A stretch of 64,000 bases of DNA from Methylocystis sp. ATCC 49242 (GTDB lineage: Bacteria > Pseudomonadota > Alphaproteobacteria > Rhizobiales > Beijerinckiaceae). Both the position numbers and the translations under genes were made by a program. Position 1 is the stretch's first letter. The number at the start of each line of letters is the position of its first letter. This document shows positions 51,958 to 60,731 of the stretch, piece by piece. Below the pieces are notes generated by a model. It saw only the letters and a list, made by a program, of their open reading frames with translations, was not told the origin of the DNA and did not search any database. Where the stretch lies: positions 3,168,356-3,232,355 of the forward strand of contig NZ_KE124774.1 in NCBI RefSeq assembly GCF_000188155.2, in the 5' to 3' direction.

Positions 51958-52899
51958 ATGTCGCACAAAATCGTTTTTCTCGATCGCGAAACGCTCGACG
52001 CCAATGTGCGCAAGCCGAATTTCCCGCATGAATATACGGAATATGCGCAGACCAGCCCCGACCAGATCGTCGAGCGCGCGAAGGACTGCGACATCATCAT
52101 CACCAACAAGGTTCCGCTGCGCGAGGCGACCCTGAAGCAGCTTCCGAAGCTGAAGCTGATCGCGGTTGCCGCCACCGGCACGGACGTGATCGACAAGGCC
52201 TATACGACGGCCAATGGAATCACGGTCTCGAACATCCGCAACTACGCCTTCAACACGCTGCCCGAGCATGTCTTCGCGCTGCTCTTCGCGCTGCGCCGCA
52301 ATCTCGTGAACTATTACAATTCGGTGCGCCAGGGCCGCTGGGGATACGCCAACCAGTTCTGCTATTTCGACTATCCGATCTATGACATCGCCGGCTCGAC
52401 GCTGGGCATCATCGGCTATGGCGCGCTCGGCAAGGAAGTCCAGAGGCGCGCCGAGGCGCTCGGCATGAAGGTGCTCGTCAACGACGTCATGGACATTCCC
52501 GGCAAGGTCGACGTCGCAACGATCCTGCGCGAGGCCGATGTCGTCACGCTGAACATTCCGCTGACCCCGCAGACGAAGAACATGATCGGCGCGAAGGAGC
52601 TCGCGTCGATGAAGAAGTCCGCCTGCATCATCAACACCGCGCGCGGCGGCATCATCGACGAGGAGGCGCTCGCCGACGCGCTGCGCAAGGGCGTGATCGC
52701 CGGCGCGGGCCTCGACGTTCTCACTGTCGAGCCGCCGAAGAACGGCAACATCCTGCTCGATCCGACGATCCCGAATCTGATCATCACCCCGCATGTCGCC
52801 TGGGCCTCGAAGGAGGCGATGCAGGTGCTTTCGGACCAGCTGATCGACAATATCGACGCCTTCGTCGCCGGCAGCCCGCGCAACGTCGTCACGGCGTAA
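51958..52899 (+). CDS. hprA: NAD(P)H-dependent hydroxypyruvate reductase
   Basis: Reduces hydroxypyruvate to D-glycerate. The 313-residue D-2-hydroxyacid dehydrogenase has a Rossmann motif GIIGYGALGKE (150-160) and the catalytic triad Arg229 (NTARGG), Glu258 (TVEPP) and His279 (TPHVAWA). The substrate is supplied by SgaA and the product goes to glycerate kinase, encoded ~8 kb downstream. Confidence 0.96.
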   Translation: MSHKIVFLDRETLDANVRKPNFPHEYTEYAQTSPDQIVERAKDCDIIITNKVPLREATLKQLPKLKLIAVAATGTDVIDKAYTTANGITVSNIRNYAFNTLPEHVFALLFALRRNLVNYYNSVRQGRWGYANQFCYFDYPIYDIAGSTLGIIGYGALGKEVQRRAEALGMKVLVNDVMDIPGKVDVATILREADVVTLNIPLTPQTKNMIGAKELASMKKSACIINTARGGIIDEEALADALRKGVIAGAGLDVLTVEPPKNGNILLDPTIPNLIITPHVAWASKEAMQVLSDQLIDNIDAFVAGSPRNVVTA

Positions 52900-52920
52900 G
52901 GCGCGACGCCGACAAGAAAC

Positions 52921-52949
52921 GAAGCGGCGACGGTTTTGAGCGCCGCTTC
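52921..52949 (+). repeat. Intergenic hairpin between hprA and mtdA
   Basis: A 9-bp perfect stem GAAGCGGCG/CGCCGCTTC (52921-52929 with 52941-52949) with an 11-nt T-rich loop, 21 bp after the hprA stop and 77 bp before mtdA. Possible RNA processing or attenuation signal. Confidence 0.5.
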
Positions 52950-53026
52950 TGGGAATTCGATTGGCCCGCTGTGGCGGCAATGACGCTTCCGGCCCCGCCC
53001 GCGGCCACAAATAGAACGAGACGCAA

Positions 53027-53887
53027 ATGACCAAGAAACTTCTCTTCCTCTTCGACACCGATCCCGTTCCCAGCGTCTTCGACACAGTTGTGGGATATGA
53101 CGGCGGCGCCGATCGCATCATCGGCTATGGCGGCGTGAACCCGGAGAACGTCGGCGCGCTCGTCGACGGCTGCATCTACACGCGCGGCCCGAAGGAGAAG
53201 CAATATACGGCGATCTTCGTCGGCGGCGGCTCCATGACCGCCGGCGAGGCGGTGTTCAAGGCGGTGAAGAAGCGCTTCTTCTCCAACTTCCGCGTCTCCG
53301 CCATGCTGGATTCGAACGGCTCCAACACGACGGCCGCGGCCGGCGTCGCGCTGCTCGCCAAGGCGAAGCCGCTCGCCGGCAAAAAGGCCGTGGTGCTCGC
53401 CGGCACCGGCCCCGTCGGCATGCGCGCCGCCGCGATGCTGAACATCGAGGGCGCGGAAGTCGCCATCACCTCGCGACAGCAGTCGCGCGCGGACGCCGCC
53501 GCCAAGGCCATTCAAGAGCGCTTCGGCTTCCTGCCGGCGGCGATCGAGGCCGTGGACAACGCCGCGCGCGCGCAGGCCGTGAAGGGCTCGCAGATCGTCT
53601 TCGCGGCCGGCGCCATCGGCGTGCCGCTGCTCGACGAAAAGGACTGGCAGAACGATCCGACGATCGAACTCATCGCCGACTGCAACGCACAACCGCCGCT
53701 CGGCATTGGCGGCGTCGAGGCGATCGACAAGGCCAAGGAGCGCCATGGCAAGATCGTCATCGGCGCGCTGGGCCTCGGCGGCCTCAAGCTGAAGCTGCAT
53801 CGCGAATGCGTCGGAAAGCTCTTCGAGAGCGCCGACCAGGTGTTCGACTGCGAGAACATTTACGCCCAGGCGAAAGAACTGGCCTGA
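53027..53887 (+). CDS. mtdA: Methylene-tetrahydrofolate/methylene-tetrahydromethanopterin dehydrogenase (NADP)
   Basis: Interconverts methenyl- and methylene-H4F with NADP(H), setting C1 flux between assimilation and oxidation. The 286 residues start MTKKLLFLFDTDPVPSVFD and include GGGSMTAGEAVFKA and DSNGSNTTAAAGVALL. The NADP-binding motif VVLAGTGPVGMRAAAML is near residue 125. It lies 14 bp upstream of fch, its functional partner. Confidence 0.97.
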   Translation: MTKKLLFLFDTDPVPSVFDTVVGYDGGADRIIGYGGVNPENVGALVDGCIYTRGPKEKQYTAIFVGGGSMTAGEAVFKAVKKRFFSNFRVSAMLDSNGSNTTAAAGVALLAKAKPLAGKKAVVLAGTGPVGMRAAAMLNIEGAEVAITSRQQSRADAAAKAIQERFGFLPAAIEAVDNAARAQAVKGSQIVFAAGAIGVPLLDEKDWQNDPTIELIADCNAQPPLGIGGVEAIDKAKERHGKIVIGALGLGGLKLKLHRECVGKLFESADQVFDCENIYAQAKELA

Positions 53888-53901
53888 TTTCGAGGATTGA
53901 C

Positions 53902-54534
53902 ATGAGCGCTAAGAACGAAACGATCGGCAAATTCCTCGACGAACTCGCCAGCGACGCGCCGACCCCGGGCGGCGGCGGCGCGGCGGCGCTCTCCGGCGCC
54001 ATGGGCGCGGCGCTCGTGTCGATGGTCTGCAATCTCACGATCGGCAAGAAGAACTACGAGGCCGTCTCCGAGGATCTCAAGAAGACGCTCGCGAAGGCCG
54101 AAGAGCTGCGCGCCGAGCTGACCAGGGGGATCGACGAGGACGTGGTCGCCTTCAACACGCTGATGGGCGCCTATGGCCTGCCCCGCGCGACCGACGAGGA
54201 AAAGGCGAAGCGTTCGGAAGCGATCCAGTCCGCGCTGAAGGCCGCGACGCTCGCGCCGCTGCACACCTGCAAGATCTGCTACGACGTCATCGCTCTCTCG
54301 AAGGAAGCGGCCGACAAGGGCAATCTCAACGTCATCAGCGACGCCGGCGTCGCCGTGCTGGCGGCCAATGCGGGCCTGCGTTCCTGCGCGCTCAACGTCT
54401 TCATCAACGCCAAGTCGATCAAGGACCGCGACTTCGCCGAGAAGCAGCTCGCCGAGGTCAATGCGCTGCTCGCCAAGGCGGCGACGGAGACCGAAGCGGT
54501 CTACCAGACGGTGAAAGACAAGATCGGCGGCTGA
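53902..54534 (+). CDS. fch: Methenyltetrahydrofolate cyclohydrolase
   Basis: Hydrolyses methenyl-H4F to formyl-H4F, linking FtfL and MtdA. The 210-residue cyclodeaminase/cyclohydrolase-family protein begins [30 protein letters not shown] ([10 protein letters not shown] signature) and contains [12 protein letters not shown] and [19 protein letters not shown]. The ATG at 53902 follows the mtdA stop by 14 bp with a GAGG site. Confidence 0.97.
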   Translation: MSAKNETIGKFLDELASDAPTPGGGGAAALSGAMGAALVSMVCNLTIGKKNYEAVSEDLKKTLAKAEELRAELTRGIDEDVVAFNTLMGAYGLPRATDEEKAKRSEAIQSALKAATLAPLHTCKICYDVIALSKEAADKGNLNVISDAGVAVLAANAGLRSCALNVFINAKSIKDRDFAEKQLAEVNALLAKAATETEAVYQTVKDKIGG

Positions 54535-54575
54535 TTTCAGCCGCGCGACAAAAGCATTGCGAGGGGAGGACCGAG

Positions 54576-55748
54576 ATGGACGTCCACGAGTATCAAGCCA
54601 AGGAAATTCTGGCGAGCCATGGCGTGGCGATCCCGCCGGGCACCGTGGCGTTCAGCCCGGACCAGGCGGTCTACGCCGCCACCGAACTCGGCGGCTCGCA
54701 TTGGGTCGTGAAGGCGCAGATCCACGCCGGCGCGCGCGGCAAGGCGGGCGGCGTGAAGCTCTGCCGTACCTACCATGAAGTGCAGCAGGCGGCCCGCGAT
54801 CTCCTCGGCAAGCGGCTCGTCACGTCGCAGACGGGCCCCGAGGGCAAGCCGGTCCAGCGCGTCTATGTCGAGGTCGCCGATCCCTTCGAGCGCGAGATCT
54901 ATCTCGGTTACGTTCTGGACCGCAAACTGGAGCGCGTGCGCGTCATCGCCTCCAAGCACGGCGGCATGGACATCGAGGAGATCGCCCGCACCGCGCCGGA
55001 CGAGCTGCTTCAGGTGATCGTCGAGCCGGCGGTCGGCCTCCAGCAGTTTCAGGCGCGCGAACTCGCCTTCCAGCTCGGCCTCAATCTCAAGCAGGTGTCG
55101 CGCGCGGTCCAGACGATCATGGGCGCCTATCGCGCCTTCCGCGACAATGACGCGACCATGCTCGAGATCAACCCGCTCGTCATCACCAAGGACGACAAGG
55201 TTCTCGCGCTCGACGCGAAGATGTCCTTCGACGACAATGCGCTGTTCCGTCGCCGCAACATCGTCGACATGAACGATCCCTCGCAGAGCGACCCGCGCGA
55301 GGCGCAGGCGGCCGAGCACAGCCTCAATTACATTGGCCTGGACGGCGAGATCGGCTGCATCGTCAATGGCGCGGGCCTCGCCATGGCGACCATGGACATG
55401 ATCAAGCACGCCGGCGGCAATCCGGCGAACTTCCTCGACGTCGGCGGCGGCGCCTCGCCCGAGCGCGTCGCGACCGCCTTCCGCCTCGTTTTGTCCGACC
55501 GCCGCGTGAAGGTGGTGCTGGTCAACATCTTCGCCGGCATCAACCGCTGCGACTGGGTGGCGCAGGGCGTCGTCGACGCGGTGCGCGCCGAGAAGCTCGA
55601 GGGAGTCCCGCTCGTCGTGCGTCTCGCCGGCACCAATGTCGAAGCCGGCAAGAAGATCATTTCCGAGAGCGGCATTCCGATCATCCAGGCCGATACGCTC
55701 GCCGACGCCGCCCAGAAGGCCGTCGCCGCCTATCTGAGCACGAAATAA
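54576..55748 (+). CDS. mtkA: Malate--CoA ligase (malate thiokinase), beta subunit
   Basis: ATP-grasp subunit of malate thiokinase, activating malate to malyl-CoA for cleavage by Mcl. The 390 residues begin [17 protein letters not shown] and have [24 protein letters not shown] and GGGASPERV, all typical of SucC-like proteins. Assignment to malate rests on its place between fch and mtkB/ppc/mcl. It has a GGGGAGGA ribosome site and lies 18 bp before mtkB. Confidence 0.95.
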   Translation: MDVHEYQAKEILASHGVAIPPGTVAFSPDQAVYAATELGGSHWVVKAQIHAGARGKAGGVKLCRTYHEVQQAARDLLGKRLVTSQTGPEGKPVQRVYVEVADPFEREIYLGYVLDRKLERVRVIASKHGGMDIEEIARTAPDELLQVIVEPAVGLQQFQARELAFQLGLNLKQVSRAVQTIMGAYRAFRDNDATMLEINPLVITKDDKVLALDAKMSFDDNALFRRRNIVDMNDPSQSDPREAQAAEHSLNYIGLDGEIGCIVNGAGLAMATMDMIKHAGGNPANFLDVGGGASPERVATAFRLVLSDRRVKVVLVNIFAGINRCDWVAQGVVDAVRAEKLEGVPLVVRLAGTNVEAGKKIISESGIPIIQADTLADAAQKAVAAYLSTK

Positions 55749-55766
55749 TCGCCGGGGAACGACATC

Positions 55767-56654
55767 ATGAGCATTCTCATCGACGAAAAAACGCCCATCC
55801 TCATCCAGGGCATCACCGGCGACAAGGGCAGCTTCCACGCCAAAGAGATGATCGAATACGGCAGCAATGTCGTGGCCGGCGTCACTCCTGGCAAGGGCGG
55901 CAAGACCCATCACGGCGTTCCGGTCTTCAACACGGTGAAGGAAGCGGTGAAGGCGACCGGCGCGCAGGCGTCGATCACCTTCGTCGCCCCGGCTTTCTGC
56001 GCGGACGCGATCATGGAGGCGGCCGACGCGGGCATCCGCCTCATCTGCTCCATAACCGACGGCATTCCGGCGCAGGACATGATGAAGGTGAAGCGCTATT
56101 TCCTGCGCTTCCCCAAGGACCGCCGTCCGATGATGGTCGGCCCCAACTGCGCCGGCATCATCTCGCCGGGCAAGGCGATGCTCGGCATCATGCCCGGCCA
56201 CATCTACGCGAAGGGCTCGGTGGGCCTCATCTCGCGCTCCGGCACGCTCGGCTATGAGGCGGCGTCGCAGCTCAAGGAATTGGGCCTCGGCATCTCGACC
56301 TCGGTCGGCATCGGCGGCGATCCGATCAACGGCTCCTCCTTCCTCGACCACCTCGTCCTCTTCGACAAGGACCCGGAGACCGAGGCCGTGCTGCTCATCG
56401 GCGAGATCGGCGGCCCGCAGGAGGCTGAGGCCTCCGCCTGGATCAAGGAGAATTTCTCCAAGCCCGTGATCGGCTTCGTCGCCGGCCTCACGGCGCCGAA
56501 GGGTCGCCGCATGGGCCACGCCGGCGCGATCATTTCCGCGACGGGCGACAGCGCGGCGGAGAAGACCGAGATCATGAAGTCCTACGGTCTGACCGTTGCG
56601 CCGAATCCGGCCGAGTTCGGCACGACCGTCGCCAAGGTTCTCAAGCGCGCCTGA
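55767..56654 (+). CDS. mtkB: Malate--CoA ligase (malate thiokinase), alpha subunit
   Basis: CoA-binding, phosphohistidine-bearing subunit paired with MtkA. The 295 residues begin MSILIDEKTPILIQGITGDKG and have His251 in MGHAGAI. It is clearly diverged from the sucD paralogue at 10.3 kb, including VKRYFLRFPKDRRPMMVGPNCAG where SucD has a shorter segment. It is followed by a large hairpin and then ppc. Confidence 0.95.
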   Translation: MSILIDEKTPILIQGITGDKGSFHAKEMIEYGSNVVAGVTPGKGGKTHHGVPVFNTVKEAVKATGAQASITFVAPAFCADAIMEAADAGIRLICSITDGIPAQDMMKVKRYFLRFPKDRRPMMVGPNCAGIISPGKAMLGIMPGHIYAKGSVGLISRSGTLGYEAASQLKELGLGISTSVGIGGDPINGSSFLDHLVLFDKDPETEAVLLIGEIGGPQEAEASAWIKENFSKPVIGFVAGLTAPKGRRMGHAGAIISATGDSAAEKTEIMKSYGLTVAPNPAEFGTTVAKVLKRA

Positions 56655-56724
56655 CGCGCCGGCTTCGCGCCAACGACTGACGGATATAGGCGGCGTAGCC
56701 GCCGCCGTCCCGAGGTTCGCCAGA

Positions 56725-56754
56725 CCCGTCTTTCCCGCACGCGGGCGAGACGGG
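56725..56754 (+). repeat. Stable hairpin between mtkB and ppc
   Basis: CCCGTCT/AGACGGG (7 bp, 56725-56731 with 56748-56754) encloses CCCGC/GCGGG (5 bp, 56734-56738 with 56741-56745). A smaller GGCGGC-GTA-GCCGCC hairpin lies ~20 bp upstream. No T-run. Candidate attenuation or processing site in a 152-bp gap. Confidence 0.55.
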
Positions 56755-56806
56755 GGCGAACCGAACCGCCGCATCGACGATGGCGTCGCACGCGCAGGGA
56801 GTTCCC

Positions 56807-59560
56807 ATGACCGCCGAGACACAGAAGATCAGCAGCGCCGCCCCGACAGCTCTGCCGTCCGCTTTCGCGACGCGTTCGGTCACGGAGGCGTCGGCCTTCC
56901 TGCGCGATCAGTTGCTGGCCGTCATCCACCGTCACATGCCGGAGATCGAGGCCGTCGTGCGCGACTCGAAAGCCGGGGCCGGCCTTGCGCCGAAGCAGAT
57001 GGCGCGCGCGCTTCAGGCGCAAGGCATCATCTTCCAGCTCGTCTCCATCGCCGAACAGGCCTACGCCATGCGCCGGCGCCGGCGCATCGAGCGCGAAAAG
57101 GGCCACGACAAGCTGCTCGGCACCTTCGACTATGTGCTTTCCAGCGCCGCGGCCGCCGGCGTGACGCCGGAAGAGCTTCACGCGCAGCTGCAGACGCTGC
57201 GCATTCGCCCTGTCATCACCGCCCACCCGACCGAAGCCAAGCGCGTCTCGATCCTCGAAAAATACCGCCGCATCTATCTGCTGCTGCGCGAACTCGAATC
57301 CACGCGCTGGACCGACCGCGAGCGCGAGGCGCTGGTGAAGTCGATCTACGATCAGGTCGAACTGCTGTGGCTCACGGGCGAGCTGCATCTGGAAAAGCCG
57401 ACGGTCGAACATGAAGTCGCCTGGGGCCAGCACTTCTTCCAGGAGAGCATTTTCGACCTCGCGCCCGAGCTTCTCTCCTCCTTCGAGCGGGCGCTGAAGC
57501 GCCATTACCCCAACGAAACATTCGAGGTCACGCCCTTCTTCCAGTTCGGCTCCTGGATCGGCGGCGATCGCGACGGCAATCCTTTCGTCACCAATGAGGT
57601 GACGCGCCGCACGATGCGCGACAACGCCACGGCGAGCCTGAACTACTATCGCAGCCGCGTCGTCGATCTCATTCGCGCGCTCTCGATCAGCGAGCGCGCC
57701 ACGACGATTCCCGACGCTTTCCGCACGGAGCTCGCCCGCCGCCTCGAGCAGCTTCCCGACGGCGCGGCGATCGCCGCGCGCAATCACAACGAGCCCTATC
57801 GCCAATACGTCACCACCGTCCTGCGCAAGATCGATCAAACGCTCCTCGCCACGAAGGACGAGCCGACGGCCGGGCCGCGTTATGGCAGCGCCGACGAATT
57901 GATCGGCGATCTCCTGCTGCTCGAAGCCGCGCTGAAGGAGATCAAGAGCGACGCGCTGGCGAATGATCTCGTCCGGCCGTTCCGCCGCGCGGTGGAGATC
58001 TTCCGCTTCAGCACGGTGCGTCTCGACATCCGCCAGAATACGACCCGCACCACCCAGGCGCTGCACGAAATCTGGCGCGTGAAAACCGGAGGCGAGACGC
58101 CGCCTGAAAGGCAGTCGCCCGAGTGGCGGGAATGGCTGCTCGCCGAACTCTCGGCGCCGCGCGGCGCGCCCATTCCGCGCGACAGCCTTTCGCCCGAGAC
58201 GCGCGACGTGATCGAGATGTTCGAAGTTGTCGCCGACCTGCGCGCGCGGCTCGACCGTGAGGCCTTCGGCAGCTTCATTCTGTCGATGACGTCGTCGGCG
58301 TCGGATGTGCTGGGCGTCTACCTGCTCGCGAAAGAGGCGGGTCTCTTCGCCGACAAGGCCGGCGTCGACCATGTGACCCTGCCGATCGTGCCGCTCTTCG
58401 AGACCATCACCGATCTGCAGGCGGCGCCCGCGATCATGCGCGACCTGCTGCAGATTCCGGTCGTGCGCCGCAGCACGCAATCGCAGGGCGATCTTCAGGA
58501 AGTGATGATCGGCTACTCCGACAGCAACAAGGACGGCGGCTTCCTCTCGTCGAACTGGGAGCTGTTCAAGGCGCAGGCGCGCCTCACCGAGGTCGGGCGC
58601 GAGATGGACATCGCGATCGCCTTCTTCCATGGTCGCGGCGGCTCGGTTTCACGCGGCGGCGCGCCGACGGGGCACGCCATCGCCGCGCAACCCGCGGGCT
58701 CCATCCGCGGCCGCTTCCGCGTAACGGAGCAGGGCGAGGTCGTCTCCTTCAAATACGCCAACCGCGGAACGGCGGCCTATCAGATGGAGCTGCTCGCCTC
58801 GTCGGTCTTCGCCCATGCGCTGAAGTCGGAACGTGAGGAAGCGCTGGCGCCGCACGCCGAATTCGACGCGGCGCTCGACGAAATTTCGGCCGCGTCCTTC
58901 GCGTCCTACGCGAAATTCGTCGGCGACCCGGACCTTGTCGTCTATTTTCAGGCGGCGAGCCCGCTCGAGGAAATTTCGCTGCTCAACATCGGCTCGCGCC
59001 CGGCGCGCCGCTTCGGCGCAAAGAGCCTCGCCGATCTGCGCGCGATCCCGTGGGTCTTCGCATGGGCGCAGAACCGCCATTCGATCACCGGCTGGTATGG
59101 CGTCGGCTCGGGCCTGAAAGCCTTTCTCGACGCGCGCGGCGACCGCGGGCTCGAACTTCTGCGCCGCATGTTCGAACATTCACGCCTCTTCCGCCTCATT
59201 CTCGACGAGGTGGAGAAGACTCTCGCGCTCGTCGACATCTCCATCGCCCGGCAATACGCCAGCCTCGTCGAGGACGAAGCCGTGCGAGAAAAGGTCTTCA
59301 AAGCGATCGAGGACGAATATGCGCTGACGCGCGACATCGTGCTGCGCGTCACCGGCAGCGCCGAATTGTGCGACCGCTTCAAGGAATATCAGGCGCGTCT
59401 GTCGCATCGTCTGCAGACCATCAATGAAGTGAACCGCGAGCAGGTGGAATTGCTGCGCCGGTTCCGATCCGCGCAGGACGAAGCAGCGAAAGAGGAAGTG
59501 AAAGTGCCTCTGCTGATTTCGATCAGTTGCATCGCCGCTGGCCTCGGGGCCACCGGCTAA
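56807..59560 (+). CDS. ppc: Phosphoenolpyruvate carboxylase
   Basis: Fixes bicarbonate onto PEP to make oxaloacetate, the CO2-fixing step of the serine cycle. The 917 residues contain catalytic His140 in TAHPTEAKR, the GSWIGGDRDGNPFVT block, GYSDSNKDGG and FHGRGGSVSRGGAP. The C-terminus reads CIAAGLGATG rather than the RNTG or QNTG ending of most PEPCs. The ATG at 56807 has a GGGAG site; an in-frame ATG 9 codons upstream is an alternative. It lies 25 bp before mcl. Confidence 0.95.
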   Translation: MTAETQKISSAAPTALPSAFATRSVTEASAFLRDQLLAVIHRHMPEIEAVVRDSKAGAGLAPKQMARALQAQGIIFQLVSIAEQAYAMRRRRRIEREKGHDKLLGTFDYVLSSAAAAGVTPEELHAQLQTLRIRPVITAHPTEAKRVSILEKYRRIYLLLRELESTRWTDREREALVKSIYDQVELLWLTGELHLEKPTVEHEVAWGQHFFQESIFDLAPELLSSFERALKRHYPNETFEVTPFFQFGSWIGGDRDGNPFVTNEVTRRTMRDNATASLNYYRSRVVDLIRALSISERATTIPDAFRTELARRLEQLPDGAAIAARNHNEPYRQYVTTVLRKIDQTLLATKDEPTAGPRYGSADELIGDLLLLEAALKEIKSDALANDLVRPFRRAVEIFRFSTVRLDIRQNTTRTTQALHEIWRVKTGGETPPERQSPEWREWLLAELSAPRGAPIPRDSLSPETRDVIEMFEVVADLRARLDREAFGSFILSMTSSASDVLGVYLLAKEAGLFADKAGVDHVTLPIVPLFETITDLQAAPAIMRDLLQIPVVRRSTQSQGDLQEVMIGYSDSNKDGGFLSSNWELFKAQARLTEVGREMDIAIAFFHGRGGSVSRGGAPTGHAIAAQPAGSIRGRFRVTEQGEVVSFKYANRGTAAYQMELLASSVFAHALKSEREEALAPHAEFDAALDEISAASFASYAKFVGDPDLVVYFQAASPLEEISLLNIGSRPARRFGAKSLADLRAIPWVFAWAQNRHSITGWYGVGSGLKAFLDARGDRGLELLRRMFEHSRLFRLILDEVEKTLALVDISIARQYASLVEDEAVREKVFKAIEDEYALTRDIVLRVTGSAELCDRFKEYQARLSHRLQTINEVNREQVELLRRFRSAQDEAAKEEVKVPLLISISCIAAGLGATG

Positions 59561-59585
59561 TAACTCCAACAGAAGGGGAATTGAT

Positions 59586-60560
59586 ATGAGCTTCACTTTG
59601 ATCGAGCAGGCCACGCCGCGCCTGCACCGCTCCGAACTCGCCGTGCCGGGCTCGGCGCCGGGCATGTTCGAGAAGGCCGCGCAGTCGAAGGCCGACCAGA
59701 TCTTCCTCGACCTCGAGGACGCGGTTGCGCCCGACGACAAGGAGCAGGCGCGCAAGAACATCATCCAGGGCCTCAACGACATCGATTGGGGCAAGAAGGT
59801 GATGACGCTGCGCATCAACGGCCTCGACACGCAGTACTGCTACCGCGACGTCGTCGACGTGCTCGAGAACTGTCCGCGTCTCGACGTGGTGCTGATTCCC
59901 AAGGTCGGCGTGCCGGCCGACGTCTACGCGATCGACATGATGATCACGCAGATCGAGCAGTACAAGAAGCGCACCAAGCGCATCGGCATCGAAATCCTGA
60001 TCGAGACCGCCCTCGGCATGGCGAACGTCGAAGCCATCGCCCAGTCGTCGAAGCGCCTCGAGGCGATGTCCTTCGGCGTCGCCGACTACGCCGCGTCGAC
60101 CCGCGCCCGCACCACCGTCATCGGCGGCGTGAACCCGGATTACGGCGTGTTGTCCGACAAGGACAAGGACGGCGCCCGCGAGTATTTCTGGATGGACCAG
60201 TGGCACGCGGCGCAGACGCGCATGATGGTCGCCTGCCGCGCCTACGGCCTGCGTCCGATCGACGGCCCGTTCGGCGACTTCAACGATCCGGAAGGCTACA
60301 TCGCCGCCGCCAAGCGCGCCGCCGTGCTCGGCTATGAAGGCAAGTGGGCGATTCATCCGTCGCAGATCGAGCTGGCCAACCAGGTGTTCACGCCCTCCGA
60401 GGCGGAAGTCACCAAGGCCCGTCGCATTCTCGACGCGATGGCGCAGGCCGCGAAGGAAGGCAAGGGCGCTGTGTCGCTCGACGGCCGTCTCATCGACATC
60501 GCTTCGATCCGCATGGCCGAAGCGCTGATCGAAAAGGCCAACGCGATGGCCGAGGCGTAA
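59586..60560 (+). CDS. mcl: L-malyl-CoA/beta-methylmalyl-CoA lyase
   Basis: Cleaves malyl-CoA to glyoxylate and acetyl-CoA, closing the serine cycle. The 324-residue CitE-like protein has RSELAVPGSAPGMFEKA, the metal-binding FLDLEDAVAPDDK, GIEILIETALGMAN with the catalytic Glu, and KWAIHPSQIELAN. An AAGGGGA ribosome site precedes the ATG. A T-tailed terminator follows 96 bp later. Confidence 0.96.
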   Translation: MSFTLIEQATPRLHRSELAVPGSAPGMFEKAAQSKADQIFLDLEDAVAPDDKEQARKNIIQGLNDIDWGKKVMTLRINGLDTQYCYRDVVDVLENCPRLDVVLIPKVGVPADVYAIDMMITQIEQYKKRTKRIGIEILIETALGMANVEAIAQSSKRLEAMSFGVADYAASTRARTTVIGGVNPDYGVLSDKDKDGAREYFWMDQWHAAQTRMMVACRAYGLRPIDGPFGDFNDPEGYIAAAKRAAVLGYEGKWAIHPSQIELANQVFTPSEAEVTKARRILDAMAQAAKEGKGAVSLDGRLIDIASIRMAEALIEKANAMAEA

Positions 60561-60656
60561 AAAACGCCTCCGCGCCTCTTCCGACCTTCCTCGCAGAAGG
60601 GGAAAATGGCCGGGGCGCCGCGCCAGCGTTTCCGCTAACGCTGATCGCCGATACTC

Positions 60657-60685
60657 CCTCTCCCGCGACGCGGGGGAGGTTTTTT
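60657..60685 (+). terminator. Rho-independent terminator after mcl
   Basis: A 9-bp GC-rich stem with one G-T pair (60657-60665 with 60671-60679, 5-nt loop) is followed by six T residues (60680-60685). It lies 96 bp after mcl and 46 bp before gck, so it may end or attenuate the main serine-cycle transcript. Confidence 0.8.
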
Positions 60686-60731
60686 GGGGCGGCATGCCGC
60701 AAATCCCGAAAGTTTCTCTCGGAAAGAACCA

